From Oscillospiraceae bacterium (GTDB taxonomy: Bacteria > Bacillota > Clostridia > Oscillospirales > Ruminococcaceae): 64,000 nt of DNA. A program made the position numbers and the translations under genes. Below the pieces are notes generated by a model that saw nothing but the letters and a program-made list of their open reading frames with translations, had not been told where the DNA came from and made no database searches. The stretch covers positions 1-64,000 of the forward strand of contig JAFQLH010000005.1 of the NCBI GenBank assembly GCA_017396665.1. The letters are read 5' to 3'. Shown piece after piece: positions 7,151 through 14,886 of the stretch (positions are counted from its first letter, which is position 1; the number at the start of each line of letters is the position of its first letter).

Positions 7151-8765
7151 TCTGAACATTGTCATCAGTTGGCTCGTCTGTAGGTTCATCAGTTGGCTCA
7201 TCAGTTGGCTCGTCAGTTGGTTCGTCTGTTGGCTCATCTGTAGGCTCATCTGCAGGAACCTCTGATACTGTTGCAGAAATCACGATTCCACCGCCTTCAG
7301 GAACCACGAGCGTATAAGCACCGTCTTCGCCTTCAAGCTCAGTTTCGCCGTTTGCAACGGCATCAACCTGATAGCCTTCGGCAGCAGTTACGGTAATATC
7401 TACCTCAGTGTCTGCAAAAGCAGCTTCAGCAGAAGGCTCAATTGTAGCGTTTTCATTTTCTTCTGTACGAACAATGTAGCTTAGCTTTTCGCTGTTAATG
7501 ATGTCCACCAATTCCTGAGGTCCATCAGCATAAACCACGCCTACAAAGTCTTCTAAATCTTCTTTTCCGTTGACAAGCTTCCATACCGTTATTTCAGGAA
7601 TCATATCTGCCGCTGTTTCCTGCTGAGTACCGTTGTCTTGCATAACCTGAGCTTGCATAACCTGAGGACCGTCGTCTTGCATAATTTCAATTGCATTTCC
7701 ATGTGTAAAGCTCTCAAGCTCCTGCATATATCCATCTGTTCCGGTTACCGTTCCATCAATATAAATACTACCCGGCTCAGTATCAGCTATCTGAATAGAT
7801 TCAACCAAAACAAATATTCCCGGTATCGTCCATGCGTCCTTGATATTCGGCTCTGCACCTGCTGAAACGTCACCATACACTGTTATATCAGAACCGTTGA
7901 ACGTCAGAATTCCGGCTCCGGGCTGTCCATGAGACCCATCGACAGGAGCAACATCAGGGTCTCCTGTAACAGTGCCTCCTGTGACATTTCCGTTAACCTC
8001 AAGTGTACAGCCTCCACCTACATCTGCACCGTATGCACCGTAGCCGTATGTACCCATAGCATCTCCGCCGTACATATCGCCGTCAACCTTAAGAGATGCA
8101 CCTGAGGATAGTCTTGCCGCAGTTCCTCCGTCGCTGTAATCCTCCGGGTCAGAAAGTCTGGACTCTTCAAGATATCCGTCACCGCCATAGATGTCGCCTG
8201 TGACAGATGCGTCTATATTTCCGGCAAGATAAATGCCATTAGCATCTTCTCCAACGCCTATGACATCTCCCTCAACGGTGATTGTCATCACATCTGAGTC
8301 ATTGTTATATGCTTCAATAGCAGTACTTCCGCCTGTTACGTTACCTTTTACGCTTACAGTTGAGCTGCCGCTGATTTCCACACCATCTGCTTCTTCACTT
8401 GTAATGTCTCCCTCGACGTATACAGTAAGAGAGCCTTCAATGTTCAGCGCATCACTGTCTGTACTGCCAATGTTACCCGTAACATTAAGTGCACCTTCTC
8501 CTGAGACATAAAGGTCATTGATAGAATACTCTCCGCAGTCGATGTTTACTGTAAGTCCCTCGCGGATACTAATATAATTTGTCATATCGACATCTGCTGT
8601 AAGCACTATATCAACTGTATCGCCTGTCGCGCCGTCAATTGCATCATATACTTCGCTGGAGCTTGACGCTTCGATAACGTCTTCAGCAAAGACGCTTGGC
8701 ATGACACTTACGCACACAGCCATAGCAGAAACTATTGACACAATTCTCGCTAATAATCTCTTCAT
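7071..8765 (-). CDS. Secreted surface protein with beta-helix-like repeats, DEPT stalk and NVQTG sorting signal
   Basis: A 564-residue exported protein. I start it at ATG 8765 (after AGAGAGG), giving the signal MKRLLARIVSIVSAMAVCVS..VFA. Residues about 60-330 repeat a pattern like VxGDVxG/VTGNIxG every 15-25 residues, as in right-handed beta-helix surface proteins. A compact domain follows, then seven DEPT repeats, then DDNVQTG, an Ala/Leu-rich hydrophobic stretch and a basic KKQK end. That order is a sortase-type cell-wall anchor with a non-LPXTG motif. Ligand unknown; adhesion or glycan binding is inference. It has its own promoter and a terminator shared with the convergent gene. Confidence 0.85.
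   Translation of the reverse strand: MKRLLARIVSIVSAMAVCVSVMPSVFAEDVIEASSSSEVYDAIDGATGDTVDIVLTADVDMTNYISIREGLTVNIDCGEYSINDLYVSGEGALNVTGNIGSTDSDALNIEGSLTVYVEGDITSEEADGVEISGSSTVSVKGNVTGGSTAIEAYNNDSDVMTITVEGDVIGVGEDANGIYLAGNIDASVTGDIYGGDGYLEESRLSDPEDYSDGGTAARLSSGASLKVDGDMYGGDAMGTYGYGAYGADVGGGCTLEVNGNVTGGTVTGDPDVAPVDGSHGQPGAGILTFNGSDITVYGDVSAGAEPNIKDAWTIPGIFVLVESIQIADTEPGSIYIDGTVTGTDGYMQELESFTHGNAIEIMQDDGPQVMQAQVMQDNGTQQETAADMIPEITVWKLVNGKEDLEDFVGVVYADGPQELVDIINSEKLSYIVRTEENENATIEPSAEAAFADTEVDITVTAAEGYQVDAVANGETELEGEDGAYTLVVPEGGGIVISATVSEVPADEPTDEPTDEPTDEPTDEPTDEPTDEPTDDNVQTGAEAGLALAAIALAAAAVVATKKQK
7163..7253 (-). repeat. 12-bp tandem repeat encoding the DEPT stalk (surface gene 1)
   Basis: About seven in-frame 12-bp units (GAT/GAC-GAA/GAG-CCT/CCA-ACT/ACA) encode Asp-Glu-Pro-Thr. 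The unit allows length change by slippage. Confidence 0.9.
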
Positions 8766-8803
8766 TAAAAAAACCTCTCTTTCCCGGCAAATGCCTTTTT
8801 TAT

Positions 8804-8832
8804 ATTTTATCACACTAAACCGCTAATGTCAA
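8804..8832 (-). promoter_or_regulatory. Sigma-A type promoter of surface gene 1
   Basis: Minus-strand TTGACA (8832-8827), 17 nt, TAAAAT (8809-8804), about 39 nt upstream of ATG 8765. Confidence 0.7.
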
Positions 8833-8921
8833 TAAAAAAGGCGCTGAAAGTGCAGCTTTGTATACATTTCATAATCCGGTTTTAGTCACTTTGTACATTC
8901 CGCACACGCCGCTGCTTACCA

Positions 8922-8960
8922 AACAAAAAGCCCCCGGATTTCTCCGAGGGCTTAATTTGT
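8922..8960 (-). terminator. Terminator of surface gene 2, copy 2 of the AGCCCCCGGA hairpin
   Basis: Stem 8929-8938 with 8943-8952, followed on the minus strand by TTTTTGTTT. Same hairpin as at 7011-7034. Confidence 0.85.
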
Positions 8961-9068
8961 TTAAGCTTTAGTCAGTCAAGAATTACAATTACTTGTTCTT
9001 CTTTGTAGCAACTACTGCAGCACCAGCGAGTGCGATTGCAGCGAGTGCAAGACCTGCTGTAGCGCCTG
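8929..9068 (-). repeat. Surface-gene 3' module, copy 2
   Basis: Direct repeat of 7011-7150. Shared identity in untranslated DNA points to recent duplication or gene conversion rather than protein-level selection alone. Confidence 0.85.
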
Positions 9069-9705
9069 TCTGAACGTTGTCATCAGATGGCTCGTCTGTA
9101 GGTTCATCAGTTGGCTCATCTGTAGGTTCGTCTGTAGGTTCATCTGTAGGTTCGTCTGTAGGTTCATCTGTTGGTTCGTCAGTTGGTTCGTCAGGAGTTA
9201 CGATTTCGTCGATACCGACAAGTGTAACCTTGTCAAGTGTGAGTTCTCCACCGTAGTTCTGGAATACAGCCTGAGCAAATGTATCGTCAGCTGTAAAGAT
9301 AGCAGAACCGTCATCCTTAGAAAGAACTACTTCGAATGTGTCACCATCAACGAGAGTTGCAATTGTCTTTGCATCTGTTTCTTCGTTGTAACACCACTGT
9401 GTTGTGGACCAACCAGTAGAATCACTATTAGTACCGTAAGCTCCGCCTGCCCATACAGAAGGGTCAGAACCAGCACCAGTTGCAGTGAATGTCCACTTGA
9501 TAGCTGTGATGTCTGTGAGCTGAGCCTTGTCCTGAAGAAGTCCTGTTGCATTTCCTTCTTCGTCAGCAGCCCAAATTACACATGTAAAGTTACTATCTGT
9601 ACCAATCTGGTCTGTTGGGAAGTCAACATCAGCACTAGCAGAAATAACTGTTGTAGCAGCAACTGCAGCTGCAGCGAGTGAAGCGAGAATCTTTCTGATT
9701 TTCAT
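8989..9705 (-). CDS. Small secreted surface protein with DEPT stalk and NVQTG sorting signal
   Basis: A 238-residue protein starting at ATG 9705, 9 nt after GGAGG. The signal MKIRKILASLAAAAVAATTV..ASA is followed by a single domain of about 130 residues rich in Trp, Gly and Thr. It contains WTFTATGAGSDPSVWAGGAYG and ends in a strand-like LDKVTLVGID, reminiscent of carbohydrate-binding beta-sandwich modules; this is a resemblance, not a proven match. Then come eight DEPT units, one DEPS, and DDNVQTG with the Ala-rich membrane segment and KKNK end. It is a paralogue of the next gene upstream. It has its own promoter (9759-9787) and its own terminator. Confidence 0.85.
   Translation of the reverse strand: MKIRKILASLAAAAVAATTVISASADVDFPTDQIGTDSNFTCVIWAADEEGNATGLLQDKAQLTDITAIKWTFTATGAGSDPSVWAGGAYGTNSDSTGWSTTQWCYNEETDAKTIATLVDGDTFEVVLSKDDGSAIFTADDTFAQAVFQNYGGELTLDKVTLVGIDEIVTPDEPTDEPTDEPTDEPTDEPTDEPTDEPTDEPTDEPSDDNVQTGATAGLALAAIALAGAAVVATKKNK
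9083..9191 (-). repeat. 12-bp tandem repeat encoding the DEPT stalk (surface gene 2)
   Basis: Nine in-frame units, eight DEPT and one DEPS. Confidence 0.9.
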
Positions 9706-9758
9706 TTTTTGTTTCCTCCATATCATTTTAATTTGAATCGAATTACAATTCTATAGCT

Positions 9759-9787
9759 ATTATAACACTCGCATAGCCACTTGTCAA
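9759..9787 (-). promoter_or_regulatory. Sigma-A type promoter of surface gene 2
   Basis: Minus-strand TTGACA (9787-9782), 17 nt, TATAAT (9764-9759): full consensus at both boxes. Confidence 0.85.
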
Positions 9788-9991
9788 TAATTTTCGCTTG
9801 CTCATTTCAACAGATTTTCGGGTATTCTTTTGGGCAATTTGTTTAGAAAACGATTACAAAAGCCCGATTTTATGTTGTTTAGTTACATTGCGTTCACATA
9901 TTCGTGCACGTTGACGAATTAGTTTTCCGAAAAGTTTCGACAGCTTCAGAAGGAAAATATGAATAAATTAAAGTAAAAATATAAATAAACA

Positions 9992-10024
9992 TAAAAACAG
10001 ACCCCCGAATATCAGGAGTCCGTT
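9992..10024 (-). terminator. Terminator of surface gene 3
   Basis: Minus-strand hairpin GGACTCC..GGGGGTCTG followed by TTTTTATG. Related in design but not in sequence to the other surface-gene terminators. Confidence 0.65.
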
Positions 10025-10045
10025 TTTGATATGGCAATGAAACAA

Positions 10046-10699
10046 TTACTTCTGCTTCTTTGTAGCAACTACTGCAGCGCCAGCGAGTGCGATTGCAGCG
10101 AGTGCAAGACCAGCTTCAGCACCTGTCTGAACGTTGTCGTCAGATGGCTCTTCTTCTGTAGGCTCATCTTCAGCAGGTTCGTCTGTTGGCTCATCTGCTG
10201 GCTCGTCTGCAGGTTCATCAGTTGGCTCGTCTGTTGGTTCGTCTGTTGGTTCGTCTGCAGAAAGCTCAATTGGGTTTCCGTCAACGTCAAGAAGAACGAT
10301 TGCAACTTCAACAACATTTGGAGCACCCCAGTCAGCTACAACGAACTTAGCCCACTCAGATGTTGTGTCAAAAACAGGAGCATCCTTCAGAACTGTAAGA
10401 ACGCCTTCGCCGATTGTTGTATCCTTATCGTCGCCGAACTCAAGGAGAGTATTCCATGAGTTTGTTGCATCCTGACCGATGATAGCGCCGTACAGACCTT
10501 CGATTTCGCCTGTGAATGTAACTTCAATTCCGTAGATTTCGTTGATGTCGTAACCTTCAGCAAACACGTCAAGAATAACTCTTCCGGCGTCCGGTCCTTC
10601 ACCGTTGGCATTTGTTATTTCTGCAAATGCTGAAACTGCCATAGCAGTGCAAGCAACTGCAGCTGCTGCGAGTGTAGCGAGAATCTTTCTCATTTTCAT
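10046..10699 (-). CDS. Small secreted surface protein with DEPT/DEPA stalk and NVQTG sorting signal
   Basis: A 217-residue paralogue of the preceding surface protein. Start is ATG 10699, 8 nt after GGAGG. Signal MKMRKILATLAAAAVACTAM..AFA; one domain of about 115 residues with a possible binding-module pattern (GIEVTFTGEIEGLYGAIIG, then WAKFVVADWGAP and a closing VAIVLLDVDGN strand). The stalk mixes DEPT, DEPA and a longer acidic stretch, then DDNVQTG, the Ala-rich hydrophobic segment and KKQK. Sortase-type anchoring is expected from the tail; no sortase gene lies in this window. Upstream there are a consensus promoter and two copies of a TCGAAAACGTTT motif, so regulation may be shared with the alpha-galactosidase gene. 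Confidence 0.85.
   Translation of the reverse strand: MKMRKILATLAAAAVACTAMAVSAFAEITNANGEGPDAGRVILDVFAEGYDINEIYGIEVTFTGEIEGLYGAIIGQDATNSWNTLLEFGDDKDTTIGEGVLTVLKDAPVFDTTSEWAKFVVADWGAPNVVEVAIVLLDVDGNPIELSADEPTDEPTDEPTDEPADEPADEPTDEPAEDEPTEEEPSDDNVQTGAEAGLALAAIALAGAAVVATKKQK
10140..10258 (-). repeat. Imperfect 12-bp repeats encoding the stalk (surface gene 3)
   Basis: Units DEPT and DEPA with an inserted AEDEPTEEEPS segment; less regular than in the two paralogues. Confidence 0.8.
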
Positions 10700-10753
10700 T
10701 TTCTTTTCCTCCAATATAATTGTTTTCCGAATCGGTTTTCAATTCTGTGGGCT

Positions 10754-10782
10754 ATTATACCACCTGTTTTTCAATTTGTCAA
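10754..10782 (-). promoter_or_regulatory. Sigma-A type promoter of surface gene 3
   Basis: Minus-strand TTGACA (10782-10777), 17 nt, TATAAT (10759-10754). Confidence 0.85.
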
Positions 10783-10851
10783 CGATTACATCCTTGATTT
10801 TTCCAACAGAATTTTTTACTCGTTTTTGTGCATATTGCACATTTTCAACAT

Positions 10852-10893
10852 TCGAAAACGTTTAAAATCACCAAAAAATTTCGAAAACGTTTT
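10852..10893. promoter_or_regulatory. Two TCGAAAACGTTT repeats, putative operator pair
   Basis: TCGAAAACGTTT at 10852-10863 and TCGAAAACGTTTT at 10881-10893, in the same orientation, 29 bp apart start to start and 70-110 bp upstream of the surface gene 3 promoter. The same motif, inverted, lies just before the alpha-galactosidase promoter (25514-25526). The AAAACGTTTT core with central CG resembles LacI/CcpA-family sites. This 327-nt intergenic region has no other feature except the promoter and a terminator. Confidence 0.5.
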
Positions 10894-10971
10894 AGATTTT
10901 TTATCTTTTTCAGGTGTTTTTATTGTAAAATTCACCTCCATGGCTTCAAAGAGGAGCGTTTATCGGCAAAA

Positions 10972-11005
10972 CGCAAAAAAATCCCCCGATTTCTCGGAGG
11001 ATTCT
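10972..11005 (-). terminator. Terminator after the trpB/sorting-tail chimera
   Basis: Stem ATCCCCCGA (10981-10989) with TCGGAGGAT (10994-11002), followed on the minus strand by seven T. Its closeness to the surface-gene terminators fits the tail having been copied together with its terminator. Confidence 0.8.
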
Positions 11006-11026
11006 TTGTTTCAAATAATTATAGAA

Positions 11027-11473
11027 TTACTTCTGCTTCTTTGTAGCAACTACTGCAGCGCCAGCGAGAGCGATACCAGCGAGTGCGAGGCCTGCGCCTG
11101 TTTCAGCGATTACCTTCTTCTTGCCCATATACTTAGCAAGGAGAACCTCACCCATACAGTGATTGAGCTTATGAGCACCTGAGTGGTTTAAGTCCTCACG
11201 CTTAACATAGAGCTGCACGCCTGTGCCAATCTTCTCGGAAAGTCTTTCGAGGTGAGAGATAGGAGTAGGTCTGCCCTGGAACTCCTTACGGATTCTGCGG
11301 AGCTCGTTTATAAACTTTCTTGACTTACAGATAGTCTGATAAGCCTCGCTGATTTCGTTCATAGCAATCTGGAGCTCAGGTGAGATATACGAGCCGCCGT
11401 ACTTTCCGAAATAGCCGTTTGCGTCAGGGTAATTCTTAAAATAAGTGTCAAAATCAATACCATTGAATATCAT
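11027..11473 (-). pseudogene. trpB: Chimera: N-terminal third of tryptophan synthase beta fused to a surface-protein sorting tail
   Basis: The 148-codon frame starts at ATG 11473, 8 nt after GGAGG. Residues 1-127 are a clear TrpB N-terminus: [47 protein letters not shown] with the PLP lysine at 102, and VIAETGAG. Normal TrpB (about 390-400 residues) continues QHGVATA. Here it continues [20 protein letters not shown], the membrane tail of the neighbouring surface proteins, then stops. The junction lies at ACAGGCGCAGG (about 11090-11101), where both parents encode Thr-Gly-Ala. A deletion by recombination between short matching sequences is the simplest origin. The product lacks most of the active site and has no signal peptide, so it cannot work as TrpB. 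The tryptophan T-box is intact. Confidence 0.88.
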
Positions 11474-11646
11474 AATTATTTCCTCCAAAAAATAAATTTC
11501 AAGCTGTTATAGTGTTACAGTGCGTGTTTTGTTCTTTTCAGTTTTCATATATAAGGCGTACGGGACGCCACCATCGTTTAGTCAAAAGCATTTCGCACGA
11601 CCTCCTTCGTAAAATTTATTTATTTCACGCAAGGGGTTTTATCACA

Positions 11647-11950
11647 ATAAAAACGCCCTTGACAGAAACATACCATCTGTCAAGGACGAACAGGTACTTA
11701 AGTACGACACTATCCGTGGTGCCACCTTGATTCGTTGCAAGCTGATGCAACGCACTTTACGAGATACAGACATATCCCTGACAACTAACGTATGTCCTCA
11801 CGTTGCAGAATACTCTGGGCAAATGCCCATTTGACTGCACCCTCGGCGGTCCATTTGACAACTTGTTTCTCACCTGACTCTCAGCTACACAGGCTCTCTG
11901 TAAAGGCATCATTGCCGTTATCTCCGCTTCAACGGTTTTCCTTATTAACT
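11647..11950 (-). promoter_or_regulatory. T-box leader, tryptophan-specific
   Basis: Minus-strand leader with AGAGAG..GGTGAGAAAC stem I features and a specifier TGG (11853-11851, in AAATGGACCGCC). The T-box core AAGGTGGCACCACGG is at 11728-11714, and the terminator is a perfect 10-bp stem (11657-11666 with 11676-11685) followed by TTTTTATT. UGGC in the antiterminator pairs with GCCA, matching discriminator G of tRNA-Trp. Uncharged tRNA-Trp should allow read-through into the trpB chimera. Confidence 0.88.
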
Positions 11951-11958
11951 TTTCACTC

Positions 11959-11987
11959 ATTATACTACCATTCTACGCATTTGTCAA
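11959..11987 (-). promoter_or_regulatory. Consensus promoter of the tryptophan T-box leader
   Basis: Minus-strand TTGACA (11987-11982), 17 nt, TATAAT (11964-11959). Confidence 0.85.
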
Positions 11988-12062
11988 TAGCCTTGTGCAA
12001 AAAAAGTTACGCTCACAGGGCTATCTGCATTAGTCCGTCTTATACTTTGAAGGGGTATGGAG

Positions 12063-13130
12063 CTAATCCTTTCGGATATTGCCGATAATGAGCTCGCCGC
12101 ATTTTTTACAGCCTACGAGTGTCATTCCCTCACTCATTATATCTGCTGTACGGTAGCCTGCGTCGAGGTAGGCCGAAACTGCATTTTCGACAGCGTCTGC
12201 TTCCTTTGGCATATCAAAGCTGAAGCGGAGCATCATTGCGGCTGAGAGAATGGTACCAATCGGATTTGCTACATCCTTTCCTGCGATATCGGGTGCAGAG
12301 CCGTGGATTGGCTCATACAGACCGCAGGAGGTTTTTCCGAGGCTTGAGGAAGGAATCATTCCTATTGAGCCTGTTATCATAGAAGCTTCGTCAGAAAGGA
12401 TATCTCCGAACATATTTTCAGTTACGATTACATCAAACTGCGAAGGGTTCTTTACAATCTGCATAGCGCAGTTGTCAACGAGCATATCAGACAGCTCTAC
12501 GTCAGGATATTCGTCTGCGAGGCGGTGCATAACCTTCTTCCAGAGTCTGCTTGAATCGAGAACGTTGCTCTTTTCAACCGAGCAGAGCTTTCCCCTTCTC
12601 TTTCTTGCGGTTTCAAAGCCGATTCTGCCTATACGCTCAATTTCAGCCTCGCTGTAGGTAAGCACGTCGATAGCTGTATCGCCTTCGGTTTTATGCTCAC
12701 CGAAATATATTCCGCCGATAAGCTCACGGACGATAATAAAGTCGATGCCCTCGTCTACGATTGATTTTTTGAGCGGAGAAGCGTCAGCAAGCTGGCTCCA
12801 GATTTTTGCGGGGCGGTTATTTGAGTAGACGCCCATACCTGCTCTGAGTCTTAAAAGTCCCTTTTCAGGACGCATATTTCCCGGAACGCCGTTCCACTTG
12901 TCGCCGCCGACAGCACCTAACAGCACGCTGTCAGACTCCACGCACTTTTTAAGCTCAGCTTCGGGAAGCGGGTCGCCGTACTTGTCGATTGCACATCCGC
13001 CCATATCGACATCGGTATAATTGAATGTATGTCCGTAAAGCTTAGAAACCTTATCAAGCACATTGAGTGCCTGCTCTACGATTTCAGGGCCTATTCCGTC
13101 ACCACGAATAACAGCTATATTCTTAACCAT
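12063..13130 (-). CDS. leuB: 3-isopropylmalate dehydrogenase
   Basis: LeuB oxidises and decarboxylates 3-isopropylmalate with NAD to 2-oxoisocaproate, the third step specific to leucine synthesis. The 355 residues span the whole family: [14 protein letters not shown] at the start, the substrate arginines in [31 protein letters not shown] (metal ligands) and [20 protein letters not shown] (NAD-binding). It overlaps leuD by 8 bp and is the last gene of leuA-leuC-leuD-leuB. I found no convincing terminator between leuB and the tryptophan leader promoter 75 nt downstream, so some read-through into the trp leader is possible. Confidence 0.96.
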   Translation of the reverse strand: MVKNIAVIRGDGIGPEIVEQALNVLDKVSKLYGHTFNYTDVDMGGCAIDKYGDPLPEAELKKCVESDSVLLGAVGGDKWNGVPGNMRPEKGLLRLRAGMGVYSNNRPAKIWSQLADASPLKKSIVDEGIDFIIVRELIGGIYFGEHKTEGDTAIDVLTYSEAEIERIGRIGFETARKRRGKLCSVEKSNVLDSSRLWKKVMHRLADEYPDVELSDMLVDNCAMQIVKNPSQFDVIVTENMFGDILSDEASMITGSIGMIPSSSLGKTSCGLYEPIHGSAPDIAGKDVANPIGTILSAAMMLRFSFDMPKEADAVENAVSAYLDAGYRTADIMSEGMTLVGCKKCGELIIGNIRKD

Positions 13131-13620
13131 TGCCGTTGCCTTCTTTCAGAGATTTAAGCAGTCCGCCGTTTCTGATGATATTCTGGATAAAGTCAGGGAA
13201 CGGCTGTGCCTTATAGGTTTTGCCTGTTGTGATATTTGTTATAACGCCTGTATCAAAATCCACCTTTACCTCATCGCCTGCGTTGATTTCCTCTGCAGCC
13301 TCTTCACATTCGAGGATTGGGAGACCTATATTTATAGCGTTGCGGTAGAAAATTCTTGCAAAGCTCTTTGCTATAACACAGCCTGTTTTACAGGTCTTGA
13401 TTACAAGCGGGGCATGTTCACGGGATGAGCCGCAGCCGAAGTTCCAGCCTGCGACCATAACGTCGCCCTCCTGCACCTTCTTTACAAACTCCGTATCTAT
13501 ATCCTCCATACAATGAAGTGCAAGCTCGTTTGCGTCAGGTGTATTGAGGTAACGTGCAGGGATAATAACGTCTGTATCTACGTTGTCGGGATATTTAAAA
13601 ACCTTACCTTGAGTGTTCAT
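13123..13620 (-). CDS. leuD: 3-isopropylmalate dehydratase, small subunit
   Basis: LeuD pairs with LeuC to isomerise 2- to 3-isopropylmalate. The 165-residue length is that of the short bacterial/archaeal-type small subunit. The motif [14 protein letters not shown] is the substrate-binding swivel-domain signature. The start ATG 13620 lies shortly after AAGGAGG. leuC ends 4 nt before it, and leuB begins inside its last codons, so the unit is tightly coupled. The whole operon is controlled by the leucine T-box upstream of leuA. Confidence 0.95.
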   Translation of the reverse strand: MNTQGKVFKYPDNVDTDVIIPARYLNTPDANELALHCMEDIDTEFVKKVQEGDVMVAGWNFGCGSSREHAPLVIKTCKTGCVIAKSFARIFYRNAINIGLPILECEEAAEEINAGDEVKVDFDTGVITNITTGKTYKAQPFPDFIQNIIRNGGLLKSLKEGNGNG

Positions 13621-13624
13621 TGTC

Positions 13625-14884
13625 TTACGCCTCCTTATATTCGGTAATGTAGCCTGTCAGCGCACTTGCGGCTGCGGTATGAGGAGAAGCAAGATAAACC
13701 TCGCTGTTTACGTGTCCCATACGTCCGACAAAGTTACGGTTTGTAGTTGCGATACACTTTTCGCCTGCGGCGAGTATTCCCATATATCCGCCGAGACAAG
13801 GACCGCAGGTCGGAGTTGAAACGACTGCACCGGCGTCGATGAACGCTGTATACCAGCCACGCTCTACACACTCACGGAGTATCTGCATTGTACCCGGAAT
13901 AATGATAACACGGATACCGTCGGCAACCTTCTTCCCCTTCAAGATATTATAGGCGGCTTCCATATCCTCAAGTCTTCCGTTTGTACAGGAGCCGATAACA
14001 ACCTGGTCAATCTTTATACCGTGAAGCTCGCTTGCGGGATGTGTATTCTCAGGGAGATGAGGACAAGCGACAGTAGGAACAATTCCCGAAAGGTTTATGT
14101 CGATGACCTTTTCATACTCTGCGTCTGCGTCAGCCTCATAGATAACGGGTGTCCTCTCGCTTCTGCCGTCAAGGTACTTATTTGTAACTTCGTCAACAGG
14201 GAATATACCGTTCTTTGCGCCTGCTTCGATAGCCATATTACATATACAAAGTCTGTCGTCCATAGAGAGAGTCTTCACACCCTCGCCTGTAAACTCCATA
14301 CTCTTGTAGAGTGCGCCGTCTACGCCTATCATTCCTATAATTGAGAGGATAACATCCTTACCGCTGCAGTTATCTGCAAGCTTACCTGTGAGGTTGAACT
14401 TAATTGCTGAAGGAACCTTGAACCAAGCCATTCCCGTTGCCATTCCTGCCGCCATATCGGTAGAGCCGACGCCTGTTGAGAACGCACCGAGTGCACCGTA
14501 TGTACAGGTATGGCTGTCTGCACCGATAATACAGTCTCCTGCTGTAACAACACCCTGCTCAGGGAGAAGGGCATGCTCGATTCCCATTTTGCCGACATCG
14601 TAGAAGTGGCTGACACAATGGCTGCAAGCGAACTCTCTGCAGGTCTTTGACTGCTCCGCCGCCTTTATATCCTTGTTCGGAACAAAGTGGTCGAGCACGA
14701 TTGCTACCCTGTCCTTATCGAAAACAGACTCAAAGCCTGCTTTTTTGAATTCATTTACTGCAACAGGAGTTGTAATATCGTTGCCGAGCACGATATCGAG
14801 CTTTGCACTAATAAGCTGTCCTGCGACTACCTTGTCAAGCCCTGCGTGAGCGGCAAGGATTTTCTGCGTCATAGTCATTCCCAT
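13625..14884 (-). CDS. leuC: 3-isopropylmalate dehydratase, large subunit
   Basis: Aconitase-family large subunit, 419 residues, the size of the HACN-type enzymes that work with a short LeuD. It carries the iron-sulfur cluster cysteines: VIGSCTNGR (first) and [14 protein letters not shown] (second and third). [20 protein letters not shown] is the usual substrate and active-site region. The start ATG 14884 follows GGGAGG by 9 nt, and leuA ends 2 nt upstream. With LeuD it forms the isopropylmalate isomerase of the leucine pathway in the cytoplasm. Confidence 0.95.
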   Translation of the reverse strand: MGMTMTQKILAAHAGLDKVVAGQLISAKLDIVLGNDITTPVAVNEFKKAGFESVFDKDRVAIVLDHFVPNKDIKAAEQSKTCREFACSHCVSHFYDVGKMGIEHALLPEQGVVTAGDCIIGADSHTCTYGALGAFSTGVGSTDMAAGMATGMAWFKVPSAIKFNLTGKLADNCSGKDVILSIIGMIGVDGALYKSMEFTGEGVKTLSMDDRLCICNMAIEAGAKNGIFPVDEVTNKYLDGRSERTPVIYEADADAEYEKVIDINLSGIVPTVACPHLPENTHPASELHGIKIDQVVIGSCTNGRLEDMEAAYNILKGKKVADGIRVIIIPGTMQILRECVERGWYTAFIDAGAVVSTPTCGPCLGGYMGILAAGEKCIATTNRNFVGRMGHVNSEVYLASPHTAAASALTGYITEYKEA

Positions 14885-14886
14885 GA

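Larger units (their letters stand above)
9706..10045. other. Intergenic region between surface genes 2 and 3
   Basis: About 340 nt without a gene. It holds the promoter of surface gene 2 (9759-9787), an AGAAAACGATTACA stretch at about 9846 that partly resembles the TCGAAAACGTTT motif, an AT-rich spacer and the terminator of surface gene 3. I see no small reading frame with a ribosome site. Confidence 0.6.

Noticed and set aside
7163..7253. Regular 12-bp tandem repeats that could look like a CRISPR or satellite array
   Set aside because: They are in frame, encode DEPT and lack spacers; they are the stalk of a surface protein.
10031..10475. Plus-strand frames with Cys- and Ser/Gly-rich repeats
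   Set aside because: Antisense of the DEPT stalk and sorting tail of surface gene 3.
11512..11960. Short frames on both strands near the trp leader
   Set aside because: The region is a T-box leader; its conserved elements explain the sequence.
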